Positions 35,086-45,658 of a stretch of 64,000 bases of DNA are shown one piece after another. The notes beneath the pieces were generated by a model. It ran no database searches, was not told the origin of the DNA, and was given only the letters and a program-made list of their open reading frames with translations. A program made the translations under genes and the position numbers. The DNA is from Ancylomarina sp. DW003. Lineage in GTDB: Bacteria > Bacteroidota > Bacteroidia > Bacteroidales > Marinifilaceae. The stretch covers positions 23,587 through 87,586 of the forward strand of contig NZ_JAKJSD010000019.1 in assembly GCF_029029505.1 (NCBI RefSeq). Reading direction: 5' to 3'. Every line of letters begins with the position of its first letter. Position 1 is the stretch's first letter.

Positions 35086-38000
35086 CTATTTCTCCTTTGT
35101 TAAAAGTATCTTCTTGGAAATATTATCTTTTGACCCTGATACACTAATGAAATACATCCCTCTGGTTAAACTGCCCAAATAATAGTCGAATCGGTTCCAA
35201 CCTTCATCTACGAGCTGCTTCTCGGAACGGACAATTTTACCGTTTATATTGCATATCTGTATAAGTACCTCTTCCTTATCTAAGGATTTATACTGAGCTG
35301 TCATTTGATTGACTACTGGTTGAGGATATACAATCAGACTGTTTTTATCTTCTGCAACACTTATTTTGGGCTCCAGCCTCACCACTGTGTTATTGGTTGG
35401 TGTATTCTGGTAATAATCGAATACAATGAGAGCTGAGTTTTCAATGTCTACACCATAAGGTAAATTAGCTTTAGGAAGAATGTTGAACTGTACAAAACCA
35501 TGACTTTCGGGTTCATTATGAACACTATCAGCTAAATTGATGTCTTTGAATTCCCAAAAAAGAACATTGTCTGATAGAATAGAAAAGCTGGCATTGTGCG
35601 ATGTTTGTATATTTTTAAGTGTTTGTAAATCTAAGTTATCGCTAATGGTATCATAAATGGCCACGTGGTCGGCTGGGAAATTACCCACATTCTGAAAGCG
35701 AATGCGATAGGTTAATTCTTCATTAGGGCGAACACTCGACTCCGGGAATACCAGTTTATCATTAGGATCGATTGCTCCAACAAAAAGGGCAACATCATCA
35801 CAACCATTATTCGAATAATCAGCATCAGGCGACTCAGAACTTATTCGTATGGTATTGGTGGCATAATCACCCAATATCACATTCGAAGTTACCGAATCTT
35901 TAACGGTAAAGCTAACTGATGTTTGTGGCCGAATTTCATCGAAATACCAATACAATTTCTGTCCATCCTTATAATCCCATGGCAGTGTACTGGAAACGAT
36001 ATCAATACCATTTTCGAAACTCATGACCAATGTATCGTTATAGGCCACATCAGTTCCAATATTCTCGTAAGTCACAGCATAGTCGTTGGTGAAATTAATT
36101 CGCAAACTGGTTGTACTTAAACAAGCGGTTAAATCGGCCACACTCGTCTCAGGTTTAAATGCAAAGTCGAGATTCGGGTGTGTGCTTCCAATCTCGGAAA
36201 CCACTACAGTATGTGTCCCATTATTAATTGGACAATGCTGAGAATAGTAAAGAGGAGCTTCCGCCGATAGGATATAGTCACCTGTATTCATATAAAATGA
36301 ATAGTTGCCATTGGCATCGGTGTAAGTTTTTTTACCATTGGGAGCAATTACAATAGCTACATTTTTAAATAGCATTTCTCCGTCATCGAAAGTACAATTC
36401 AAATTGTCATCAACATATGCTTTCCCACTTATAAGTGAGCCGTTAGCTTCGGTGTAAACCTGACAATCAGATGCTGTAGTTGTTAAGTTGGTTTGAATTT
36501 CTCTGTAACCCGATGGCCATTCTATAATCAGACTATCTACCTGACTGGCATCACCCAATCCGAAAATAACATTCAAGCTATTTTGACCACCTGCACCACC
36601 ACCAGATTGTGCGCTGACTTCGCGCATCTGCCATTGATCAGTTCCAAATATATTGGCTTTAACTCTCACTTTTGTTCCAAGAGCAGAGCGGTTCGAATTG
36701 GTTCCAATCAGGTTTAAGCATAGGTACTGAGAACACTGACCTTTGGTATTTTCAAAAAAGAAATTCTCACTATCGCTATGATTAGCAACAAAAAGGTCAT
36801 AATCTCCATCCTTATCGTAATCTGATATGGATGTACCAAATGAATCACCACCTAGTTTAGTTAGGTCGTTTTGCACTTTCGAGAAACTGCCATCACCTTC
36901 GTTACGATACAGGTAATTGTCCTGATCCTGATCATTAGTTACATAAAGATCCAGATCTCCATCGTTATCAATATCAATCCATGTACTACCATGCGAATTG
37001 CCTTTATCAGAAACCACTTGACCACTTGTTACGGCGGTAAAACTACCGTCACCATTATTGGTGTAAAGGAAATTGCTTGAGTTACCCGAATTGGCAATAA
37101 ATAAGTCGAGATGACCATCGTTATTGTAATCGCCCCAACTACATCCTACTGAGTTAGAGGCTGTACTAACGACATCTTCATTAACCTTAACAAACTGACC
37201 ATTACCAATGTTCTTGTACAACCAATTTTCTTCTTTATTGGTATTAGGTACGAAAAGATCGACCAAGCCATCGTTGTTGTAATCACCCCATGCTGCACCA
37301 ATGGAATGACCTGCATCTGTTACTACCGGACTATTTTCAACTCGTGTAAATGTGCCATCTCCACTGTTGTGGAAAAGGTGATTCGTTTTGGTTGGAAAAT
37401 ATTCAGCTACAAAAAGGTCGAGATAACCATCGTTATCGTAATCTGCCCAGGAGGCAGAATGACAATAGGTACCATCTTCTACAATTGGTCCACTCATAAC
37501 TCGGCTAAAGGTCTCGTTTCCATTATTGTGATATAGGAAATTCTTGGAACCTGTGTTATTGGCTACAAAAAGATCGAGATAACCATCATTATCGTAGTCG
37601 CCCCAAGTTGCTGCTACTGAATTGGCAATATCTGTTACGATAGCGCCAGAAGTAACTTTGGTAAAGGTTTTATCACCATTGTTTGTGTAAAGAATATTCG
37701 GCTTGGTTTTATCATAGGTGGTGATAAATAAATCATCGTAACCATCGTTATTATAATCTCCCCAACTTGATGACCAGCTATCGGTTAATTCATCAGTTAA
37801 GCCTGAATTTGTTGCCAATTGGAAGCCGATACTTGGATCGAATGCCAAGTTAATTGTAGGTATGTTTTCTCCACATATTGCTTGACCAGAAATGCTAACT
37901 GCGACATAATGTCCTGGTAAGAAATAGGGACTTAGGGTCATGTTAAATTTTAGTTTGACATGATTACGGTCCAATTGCAGAACACCAGGTAAACCATCAT

Positions 38001-41000
38001 TAGCAAGATTTGCATCTAAATTAACAAGCTTATAAGTATAGCTTCCATTGTTTGAAACAGGATCGGCTACTGTGTTGTATTCGGCAGTCAAAGGATATTT
38101 CAATTGACCGCTGCCTGCTTCAAAGTTTATACTATTACCCACAGGTGAAATACTAACCTCTATGCTATCAACCGCAGCGAATTTTACACTGGAAACATCC
38201 AGCTCAATTTCAACGGTATTGCTGCAATCATCACCAATATTCTGACCGATAAGGCTCACTTGCATTTGAGCAGGCTTAGGTTCAACAAATAAACCAATGC
38301 TTGTAAAGTTGCAAGTAAAATCGCTAAAGGTAGCAGGGTAGGAGGTACATTCGTAACCGGCATATACAGTTATATAGTCGGCCACACAGGCACTATAAGT
38401 TCCAACAATGGTTAGATCTGTAGTGGAATTACCATTAATTAAACCTAGTCTGTACAGGTCACCATCAACCAGTAATGTATCTTGGCTGGCATCGTCTATA
38501 ACGTGAAGAATTTGTATGTCACCCGAAGGATTTTTAATATGTACCCATGCATTATCAGCATCAATACTAGAAGCATTTGTTTTTACTTTTAAATCCCAAT
38601 TTACTGTTTTCGACACACCATCAATAATTGGATTATTGGATGAAAGCTTCAGTTCAGGTGGGTTAAATTTAATTTGATCAGGTTTATTAGTTTCAATAAA
38701 ACCAGTCTCACCACCATCTAAATAATCGCTTTTAGCAAAATTGAATTTCCAGGTTAAATCTTCATAATTGTTAATTGGGACGTCGCAATTAGGTGATAAA
38801 TCCATATAAAGTGTTCCATAAAACCCATCATCAGACAAGTTTAGCGAGCCACCGTTATTTGTATAATATTGTTCTAAATCGAAGGTGTAAAGATTACCAT
38901 TTACAGAAGAAATATTGATATCATTAACCGTTTCGTTTACCGATGAATTATTCTTACGTGTACGTCGTACTTTCATCCATACATTACTTACGGTATAATT
39001 GGAAGGAATTTCAACAGTGGCTGTTTTAATATGTGCCCAGTTACGGTATTCCGATGGAAAAAGATTTCCCCCGGCATAATTGGAACAGCAATCACCTATA
39101 CTCAAATAGAAATTTTGAGATACACGTTTAGAACATTTCGTTACATTAAAATAGTTACGCGAGGCATTTTTAAAGAAATAACCAATTAGCGTGAAGTTAT
39201 CGTTATAATAACCACATTGATATCTGTTATTGCTATCTGGAGTTTCGATATTACTTAGATAAAAGGCATTGGAAGATTTGTGTTGCTGCACAGCGCCACC
39301 AATATTTGTACTAACACGATAGTCTGCATTTACCCATACCGAATCGCCTTGACTGTATTGAAAACCATCAAAATCGGAACAATTGGCCGCTAAACCTGCA
39401 ACACTAATATCATAAGTAAAACTCTTGTCCTGACCATTTGTAGAACTGGTTAAATCTAAGTTTGTACAATACAGATAGCTATTTGAACTGGCATCGTAAA
39501 CCGATACTGAAGCTGAAATAGGAGTGAGGTATGTACCTTTTTCAATAGATTGCGTTGCATAAGCATAAGCCCAATTTGCATTCGAAACAGAACTGTTTAC
39601 AAAACCTGTAAAGTTTCCCCTAAGGGTGTCACCATACATGGCTCTGTTGGTTCTAATACGATCAAAATCTAAATCTCCACTGGTATCTGCCAGACCATCC
39701 TGATTGTTATCAGGTGCACCAAAGCTGATACGTTCGAAGGTGAAATTATCAAAACGCATTCCCTCGCAAACTTCACCCGATGGACAATGTAAATCAACCG
39801 AAACTGTTTCGTCGCAAACAAATGGTATTTCGAAATTGCATGATTCATTTGTCACATACGATACATTCATGGCAATATCAACCTGTCCTTCCTGGACATT
39901 TGCCATATTGCAATCGCCCATTAGGTAGAGATTAAAAGCTGCTTTATTCATATTAAACCCGGAAGGAAGTGGTAGTTTGTATTCTGCAGTGACCTGATTT
40001 GTTAGGTTATTATAGTCTAGTGTTTCTGGTGTCCAGCTAATATTGTTGTAAAATTCCAGGCTAGAGTAACTTAGTCCGGCAGGTAAATCGAAAACAACGC
40101 GATACATGGCACCATTGCCTGCCGGTAAATCATTATTGTGTGAGGATACAGTAAAACTAAAGAGTTTGGTTTCACCATCACTAATATCTGTTGGACTCTC
40201 AGGAAACAGAGACATATTTGTATTGTTCGTTTCCTGTCCGGTACCAGATTTACTATAGGAGTTTGCTTGACAAACATCAGTATAATCTAATTCGTATTTC
40301 CATCCTTTTACAAAATCATCGACGCAAACATTAATATTACAATGGTAGGTTTCAAAATTGATTAGCATTTTTTGTCCTGCTTCTAAGTTGGCTAGGTTTA
40401 GAATAACACGTCCGACAGGGGAGTTACCCAAACAGGCATATGCGCCGGTATTATTGGTTGCATAGGTCGTTGTTGGTGTAATACCAATCGGACTAGCATC
40501 ATCAATTTGGTACGTAATTGTATTGATATCTATTCTTGAAAAAATATCTTCTTGATAGCCATCGCCGCGTGATTTGTACAGGTCAAGAACGATATTGTCT
40601 GATCGTCCCAAACCATTATTGACTAGAGTTAAACTATGTGATGAGGCTGTATTCATTCCAAAACAGGCATCCAGCTCACTGGAGGTGCTAACCGAAAGAT
40701 TGGGCGTTTTTAATGAAATACTAACATGTGCATTGGAAACAGAGCTTTCTATTTGGCTACTGCAGCCCCACAGATTTGTTATGGCAGAACTTATTGTTGT
40801 GGCTTCGCAACCTGAAGCACTAAGAGTTTCCGTAATAACAATACTTTCGTTGCTATCAAAATAATTGTCCTGATTCCCAATACTGGTGAAATCACTTCCA
40901 ACTATACTAATTGTATCTTTTGTCGAATTTAAGCTGCCTATATTCACAGCTTGCAGCTCAATTCCTACAGTATGAATATCGGTCAGGTTAAAATTAGACA

Positions 41001-41592
41001 CCCGACCGTTACCAGCATTTACGATAGTGATTTCTCGTGTAAAGGATTCTCCCGAAATCAAGGTTTTACTTGTAGGACTCACATTTAAAATACTAAGAAC
41101 AGGGTAGTAGAGATTATAAGCATTGGATTGCTTCGACTTACTGCCATCTGTATAGTTAAGTGTAAGTTTATTTCTGAAAACAGTTCCCGATTGTTGGTTG
41201 GCAATAGCAGACATGTCAGCACTTATACTAAGGCTAAAGCGTAATGTGCTGTCATTTGGGAAATTATCTGAACTAAAGACAACAGCTCTCAAGTCGGAAA
41301 TGTTTTGTTCCTGAATATTGTAGGTGCTTAGGTCAATTAGGCTACCAGGTTCATAATTTATACCCATAGGTAATTCTACAGTCAGATTGAGAGAGTTTAA
41401 ATTTGCTCCTGACTTATTAATTACTTCAAAATCTACAATTTCCGATTGATCACATACATTAACTCCATCTGGATTAATAATGGAAATTTGGATATTTTGA
41501 CTTAGACCATTTGTAGGTAGTCCCAAACTAAAGGTAAGTAGTAGACTTAGAATAAGACATAAATAAGGATTCGTAATTCGTAGCTTTTTCAT
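35086..41592 (-). CDS. Very large FG-GAP repeat surface protein with T9SS sorting domain
   Basis: A 2168-residue exported protein with a signal peptide of about 32 residues. The first 1250 residues hold beta-sandwich, DUF11-like repeats (NxGxG, LxVxLPxG patterns). Seven FG-GAP/VCBS repeats follow at about 1277-1590, each with a calcium-type core such as GDYNNDGYDDLF, spaced about 52 residues. Next come an ASPIC/UnbV domain (about 1645-1704, IIEWPSGYRE), an SdrD-type segment (about 1717-1810), a DUF7619-like region with AIDPNDKLVFPE (about 1934), and a type A T9SS C-terminal domain (about 2077-2168). It is probably an adhesin or surface-layer glycoprotein secreted to the cell surface. It is monocistronic, and the frame is intact. 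Confidence 0.9.
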   Translation of the reverse strand: MKKLRITNPYLCLILSLLLTFSLGLPTNGLSQNIQISIINPDGVNVCDQSEIVDFEVINKSGANLNSLNLTVELPMGINYEPGSLIDLSTYNIQEQNISDLRAVVFSSDNFPNDSTLRFSLSISADMSAIANQQSGTVFRNKLTLNYTDGSKSKQSNAYNLYYPVLSILNVSPTSKTLISGESFTREITIVNAGNGRVSNFNLTDIHTVGIELQAVNIGSLNSTKDTISIVGSDFTSIGNQDNYFDSNESIVITETLSASGCEATTISSAITNLWGCSSQIESSVSNAHVSISLKTPNLSVSTSSELDACFGMNTASSHSLTLVNNGLGRSDNIVLDLYKSRGDGYQEDIFSRIDINTITYQIDDASPIGITPTTTYATNNTGAYACLGNSPVGRVILNLANLEAGQKMLINFETYHCNINVCVDDFVKGWKYELDYTDVCQANSYSKSGTGQETNNTNMSLFPESPTDISDGETKLFSFTVSSHNNDLPAGNGAMYRVVFDLPAGLSYSSLEFYNNISWTPETLDYNNLTNQVTAEYKLPLPSGFNMNKAAFNLYLMGDCNMANVQEGQVDIAMNVSYVTNESCNFEIPFVCDETVSVDLHCPSGEVCEGMRFDNFTFERISFGAPDNNQDGLADTSGDLDFDRIRTNRAMYGDTLRGNFTGFVNSSVSNANWAYAYATQSIEKGTYLTPISASVSVYDASSNSYLYCTNLDLTSSTNGQDKSFTYDISVAGLAANCSDFDGFQYSQGDSVWVNADYRVSTNIGGAVQQHKSSNAFYLSNIETPDSNNRYQCGYYNDNFTLIGYFFKNASRNYFNVTKCSKRVSQNFYLSIGDCCSNYAGGNLFPSEYRNWAHIKTATVEIPSNYTVSNVWMKVRRTRKNNSSVNETVNDINISSVNGNLYTFDLEQYYTNNGGSLNLSDDGFYGTLYMDLSPNCDVPINNYEDLTWKFNFAKSDYLDGGETGFIETNKPDQIKFNPPELKLSSNNPIIDGVSKTVNWDLKVKTNASSIDADNAWVHIKNPSGDIQILHVIDDASQDTLLVDGDLYRLGLINGNSTTDLTIVGTYSACVADYITVYAGYECTSYPATFSDFTCNFTSIGLFVEPKPAQMQVSLIGQNIGDDCSNTVEIELDVSSVKFAAVDSIEVSISPVGNSINFEAGSGQLKYPLTAEYNTVADPVSNNGSYTYKLVNLDANLANDGLPGVLQLDRNHVKLKFNMTLSPYFLPGHYVAVSISGQAICGENIPTINLAFDPSIGFQLATNSGLTDELTDSWSSSWGDYNNDGYDDLFITTYDKTKPNILYTNNGDKTFTKVTSGAIVTDIANSVAATWGDYDNDGYLDLFVANNTGSKNFLYHNNGNETFSRVMSGPIVEDGTYCHSASWADYDNDGYLDLFVAEYFPTKTNHLFHNSGDGTFTRVENSPVVTDAGHSIGAAWGDYNNDGLVDLFVPNTNKEENWLYKNIGNGQFVKVNEDVVSTASNSVGCSWGDYNNDGHLDLFIANSGNSSNFLYTNNGDGSFTAVTSGQVVSDKGNSHGSTWIDIDNDGDLDLYVTNDQDQDNYLYRNEGDGSFSKVQNDLTKLGGDSFGTSISDYDKDGDYDLFVANHSDSENFFFENTKGQCSQYLCLNLIGTNSNRSALGTKVRVKANIFGTDQWQMREVSAQSGGGAGGQNSLNVIFGLGDASQVDSLIIEWPSGYREIQTNLTTTASDCQVYTEANGSLISGKAYVDDNLNCTFDDGEMLFKNVAIVIAPNGKKTYTDANGNYSFYMNTGDYILSAEAPLYYSQHCPINNGTHTVVVSEIGSTHPNLDFAFKPETSVADLTACLSTTSLRINFTNDYAVTYENIGTDVAYNDTLVMSFENGIDIVSSTLPWDYKDGQKLYWYFDEIRPQTSVSFTVKDSVTSNVILGDYATNTIRISSESPDADYSNNGCDDVALFVGAIDPNDKLVFPESSVRPNEELTYRIRFQNVGNFPADHVAIYDTISDNLDLQTLKNIQTSHNASFSILSDNVLFWEFKDINLADSVHNEPESHGFVQFNILPKANLPYGVDIENSALIVFDYYQNTPTNNTVVRLEPKISVAEDKNSLIVYPQPVVNQMTAQYKSLDKEEVLIQICNINGKIVRSEKQLVDEGWNRFDYYLGSLTRGMYFISVSGSKDNISKKILLTKEK

Positions 41593-42262
41593 AATGTGTC
41601 TGATTTATTTAAGATACGATGAAACATAGATCAAGCCATTATCCTTAATATGTGTTGATTTTGCGATGGAAACGAGACATTTAGGTCGGTTTGATCTCTT
41701 GTTTAGAAAGGAGTTGTGAATGGGGTTGAATTGTGAACGAGTGTGTGGTAGCTTGATGCTTATTTTTATTGAAGAGCCTATTCCCATTTAGTTTGTAGTG
41801 CTGCTGTATAGAGTTGTAAGTTTCAAGCAGGAAGGGCCTGTTCAATGTGATTCATAAAAATTAAATACAGTAAATTATACATAATAATTGCTAGTGCTTC
41901 CCTAATGGAAAAAAGGTGTTTTTATTGAATAAGATTTACTTTTTAGTCTCAGATAAGAGCTTTAGTTTCAAAATGAAACTAAATGAATGGCTGAAGAGGA
42001 GTATATTCGTATTTATAGATAGACAATTATCAAGAAAAAGAATCATGGATATTAATCAATGATCTTTTCTTGAAATGTAGTTATTGTTTTTAATGTCGAA
42101 TTCATTGTTCTCTATGCTCCACATCTATTTTGTAAGTGTAAAGGCAACCTTTTTCGTATTTCTGCATCTTAAATAAAACAGAGCTTTATAAACCAATTGT
42201 GCCACTTGAATTCGGTACTGTTTTTGTGTTAATAAGGCTATTAACCTTTAAAGCCAGAAGTG
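41593..42262. other. 670-bp region without a gene
   Basis: It lies between the start of the large T9SS gene and a lipoprotein gene. It holds a perfect 9-bp stem-loop TTTAGTTTC / GAAACTAAA (41961-41983) and little else. TATGTTTC at 41617-41626 on the minus strand is a weak -7 candidate for the large gene. Open frames present here have no supporting features. Confidence 0.4.
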
Positions 42263-42853
42263 ATGAAGAAATGGATGTTTGTTTTGATGATTGGTTTACT
42301 TATAGCTTGTGATGATAATGATACTTACTATTATTACGATCATCACCATCACAATAGTGTTGTATTGTTACAAGTAAATTATACTGATTTTGAGTTTGAA
42401 GGTGGTACCGAGTTGTTTTTACATTCGGAGTTCAACGATTCGGACACTCTCCCTATTCGTGTGGATTATATCTCTCCAGGAGATTTTGGTAGTTTGGCTT
42501 TGTATTACGAACCCAAAAATGAAGCAATATTTAAAGGAACAATTGTTTGGGATGGTGTTGGTAAAAGGATGTATCCGTATAATTTATACCGATCTGAAAG
42601 ATTCTTAATGCTAAAAGATCCTGTCGATATGCCTGATAATGATGATTTTCAAATTCTTTTCCCGGAAGAAGGTGTCGATTATCCTTTAGAGTCTATTTGG
42701 AATTCCATTAGCCATTTGGCTATCGTTTCAAGATACTTGGAGAGTGGTAAGAAAGTTGGCGTATTTCGTTACACCCGCAGTGTAGGTGTAGGGGATCCTA
42801 ATGAATGGGACTGGTATGTTGTTATGAATACGCAGCCAGAGCATGAAGAATAA
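42263..42853 (+). CDS. Small lipoprotein with Tyr/His run
   Basis: A 196-residue lipoprotein: signal MKKWMFVLMIGLLIAC with lipidated Cys16. I use the ATG at 42263; a GTG directly before it is also in frame. Right after the lipobox comes an acidic linker and YYYYDHHHHNS (residues 22-32), a natural cluster likely to bind metal. The rest is mostly beta and unrecognised. Single gene, convergent to pheT. Unknown function. Confidence 0.75.
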   Translation: MKKWMFVLMIGLLIACDDNDTYYYYDHHHHNSVVLLQVNYTDFEFEGGTELFLHSEFNDSDTLPIRVDYISPGDFGSLALYYEPKNEAIFKGTIVWDGVGKRMYPYNLYRSERFLMLKDPVDMPDNDDFQILFPEEGVDYPLESIWNSISHLAIVSRYLESGKKVGVFRYTRSVGVGDPNEWDWYVVMNTQPEHEE

Positions 42854-42936
42854 GATAAGCCGGTTCGGGTTAAGATAGATGAAAACGGAACCTTGTAATC
42901 GGAGCGGATTGTAACTTTAACAATTGATTCTATTAG

Positions 42937-42972
42937 AAAAAGAAAAGCCGATTTCTGTATGAAATCGGCTTT
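42937..42972 (-). terminator. Terminator of pheT
   Basis: AAAGCCGATTTC / GAAATCGGCTTT stem. The T-run lies on the minus strand (TTTTCTTTTTC). Confidence 0.88.
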
Positions 42973-42991
42973 AAATCTATATCATGTCAGT

Positions 42992-45442
42992 TTATCTCAA
43001 CTGAGCGTTTAATTGCTTTTCGTAGCTTTTGATTAGCTTCTGCATAATTTTATCAATCTGCTTGTCAGTCAATGTTTTTTCAGTATCCTGAATAATGAAA
43101 CTAACAGCATATGATTTCTTATCAGCACCCAATTGCTCACCTTCGTAAATATCGAATAGCGAAACTGATTTTAATAGCTTCTTCTCACAGTTGAAAGCAA
43201 TGGTTTTGATCTCTGCAAAGCTTACGCTTTTGTCAATCAATAGAGCCAAGTCACGCTTAACAGCAGGGTATTTAGCAATAGGTACATAGTTAACCTTATT
43301 TCGAGTCGATTCTGCTAATAAAGTCTCCCATTTGAAATCAGCGTAATAAACCGGAGTCTCAATTCCAAAGCTCTTTAGAATTTTACCACTAACCATACCC
43401 ATTTCAACTAAAACCTTTTTCTTAGCACCATAAGTTAAACCTTCGGTAAAGATATCACTCTCAGTTTCTTTAATTCTTAGTTTTTCAATATTGAAACCTA
43501 AACGTTTAAGAAGATTTTCCGTATAAGCTTTTAAATGGAAGAAAGATGTTGGCTCTTCCTTAAGATTCCAGTTAATCGAATTTTTAGCACCACACATAAA
43601 TAGTGATAAGTGCTGGTTTTCGAAGTAGTTCTTTACAGGATTATCGTTCTCTTCGTTTACGATATGATGGTATGATTTACCAAACTCGTAAAACTTAAGA
43701 TCAGCATTCTTACGATTGATGTTGTAAGCGATAGCTTCTAAACCACCAAACAATAACGACTGACGCATCGCATTCAAGTCAGAACTCAATGGATTCTTAA
43801 TACGAACAGTATGGTTCTCCTCGATACTTTCCAATCCTTCGTAATAGCTGGATTTAGAAAGTGAATTGTTCATGATTTCGTTGAAGCCACCATAAGTCAA
43901 CATATCCGAAAGCATATTCTTAAGTTTGTGCTCATCTGGTTTTGGTGCATAACTCAACGAAGCATTTACCTTATTAGGAACCTCAATATTATTGAAACCA
44001 TAGATACGAAGAACTTCCTCTACGATATCAGCCTCACGTGTTACATCAACACGGTAAGGAGGAACCAATAAACTCATTTGATCGCCATCAATTTTATCAA
44101 CTTTAATTTCTAAAGCTTCGAGAATATTTAGGATGGTTTCTTTGCCAATTTTCTTTCCAATTAAGCCTTCAATTCTTGAAATATTAGCTTCAACTTTAAA
44201 GTCTGCAATTGGGTTTGGATAAATATCGATAATATCTGATGAAATTGTTCCACCAGCAATTTCTTTAATTAATAGAGCTGCTCTTTTCAAAGCATATACC
44301 GTGTTGTTTGGATCTGTTCCACGCTCAAAACGGAAAGATGCATCGGTATTTAAGCCTTGACGGCGAGCTGTTTTACGAACATATACTGAATCGAAATAAG
44401 CTGATTCAAGGAAAATGTCAGTCGTTGTTTCACTCACGCCAGATTCGATACCTCCGAAAACACCAGCAATACACATTGGCGCTTCATCGTTGCAAATCAT
44501 CAAGTCGTTCTCGTGCAATTCACGCTCTACCTCGTCAAGAGTTGTAAACTTGGTTTTAGCAGGCAATGTTTTCACAACAACTTTTCCACCTTTTACTTTT
44601 GCGTAATCAAAAGCATGCAAAGGTTGAGCTGTTTCGAACAACACATAGTTGGTAATATCAACAAGATTATTGATTGGCTTAAGACCTATCGCTTTTAAAC
44701 GGTTTTGTAACCACTCTGGTGACTCTTCAACCTTAACGCCGCTAATGCAAACACCCGAGTAACGAGGACAAGCCTTTTCGTTCTCAACAACAACTTCGAT
44801 AGCAGTATTTGTGTTTTCAACTTTAAAATCTTCCACTGAAGGAATCTTATAGTCGATATCTTTTTGCTGCTTAAGGTAAGCTGCTAAATCGCGAGCTACA
44901 CCAATGTGTCCGGCACCATCAATACGATTAGGCGTTAAGTCAATCTCAATACAAGTATCATCCTCAACGTTGAAGAATTCCTTAGCAGGAGTTCCAACAA
45001 CAGCGTCGCCATTCAAAACCATAATGCCATCGTGACCTTGACCTAAACCAATTTCATCTTCAGCACAAATCATCCCCATAGAAGGCTCACCTCTAAGCTT
45101 CGATTTCTTAATGGTAAATTCTTCATCACCATCATATAAAACGGTTCCCACTGTGGCTACAACCACTTTTTGTCCGGCAGCAACATTCTTTGCACCACAA
45201 ACAATTGGAAGTAACTCACCCGAGTTAACATCAACAGTTGTAAGGCTCAAATGATCTGAATTTGGATGAGGTACACAAGTTTTAACTTCTCCAATAACAA
45301 GACCCTCCAGGCCTCCTTTAATAGATTGGATATTTTCAATACCACCAACTTCAAGTCCAATTTGAGTTAGAATGTCATCCATTTCAGCAAGCGTCAAATC
45401 TACATCTATGTAGTCTTTCAGCCATTTGTACGATATCTTCAT
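42992..45442 (-). CDS. pheT: Phenylalanyl-tRNA synthetase beta chain
   Basis: An 816-residue PheT of normal length. The N-terminal tRNA-binding OB fold is at about residues 40-150 (VIGEVKTCVPHPNSDHLSLT). It is followed by the B3/B4 editing region (ITNYVLFETAQPLHAFD), the B5 domain with DVTREADIVEEVLRIYG, and the C-terminal FDX-ACB domain ending SYEKQLNAQL. With PheS it charges tRNA-Phe and edits Tyr-tRNA. pheS is not beside it, so the two genes are split as in many Bacteroidota. Single gene with terminator. Confidence 0.98.
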   Translation of the reverse strand: MKISYKWLKDYIDVDLTLAEMDDILTQIGLEVGGIENIQSIKGGLEGLVIGEVKTCVPHPNSDHLSLTTVDVNSGELLPIVCGAKNVAAGQKVVVATVGTVLYDGDEEFTIKKSKLRGEPSMGMICAEDEIGLGQGHDGIMVLNGDAVVGTPAKEFFNVEDDTCIEIDLTPNRIDGAGHIGVARDLAAYLKQQKDIDYKIPSVEDFKVENTNTAIEVVVENEKACPRYSGVCISGVKVEESPEWLQNRLKAIGLKPINNLVDITNYVLFETAQPLHAFDYAKVKGGKVVVKTLPAKTKFTTLDEVERELHENDLMICNDEAPMCIAGVFGGIESGVSETTTDIFLESAYFDSVYVRKTARRQGLNTDASFRFERGTDPNNTVYALKRAALLIKEIAGGTISSDIIDIYPNPIADFKVEANISRIEGLIGKKIGKETILNILEALEIKVDKIDGDQMSLLVPPYRVDVTREADIVEEVLRIYGFNNIEVPNKVNASLSYAPKPDEHKLKNMLSDMLTYGGFNEIMNNSLSKSSYYEGLESIEENHTVRIKNPLSSDLNAMRQSLLFGGLEAIAYNINRKNADLKFYEFGKSYHHIVNEENDNPVKNYFENQHLSLFMCGAKNSINWNLKEEPTSFFHLKAYTENLLKRLGFNIEKLRIKETESDIFTEGLTYGAKKKVLVEMGMVSGKILKSFGIETPVYYADFKWETLLAESTRNKVNYVPIAKYPAVKRDLALLIDKSVSFAEIKTIAFNCEKKLLKSVSLFDIYEGEQLGADKKSYAVSFIIQDTEKTLTDKQIDKIMQKLIKSYEKQLNAQLR

Positions 45443-45627
45443 TATATGAGGTTTTTTATACTGATAATTTCATTTTTGGAAAATAGCGATGATTTGTATT
45501 ATCCTGTTTTAATAACAAGATGAGCTTAGTAATCATCTATTTTCAAGCTTACAAAAGTAGGAATTTTAAGGCAAACAACAAGCAGAATTTTTAATATGCA
45601 TTTCTTCTATCTTCAAGCATAATTCGA

Positions 45628-45635
45628 TACCTTTG
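45628..45635 (+). promoter_or_regulatory. -7 box for surE
   Basis: TACCTTTG, exact TAnnTTTG, 23 bp before the surE ATG. No clear -33 element. Confidence 0.55.
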
Positions 45636-45658
45636 TATGTCTTATCAAATTGAACACA

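Noticed and set aside
41605..41787. A 60-codon minus-strand open frame upstream of the large T9SS gene
   Set aside because: No features; the region is more likely the leader and promoter of that gene.
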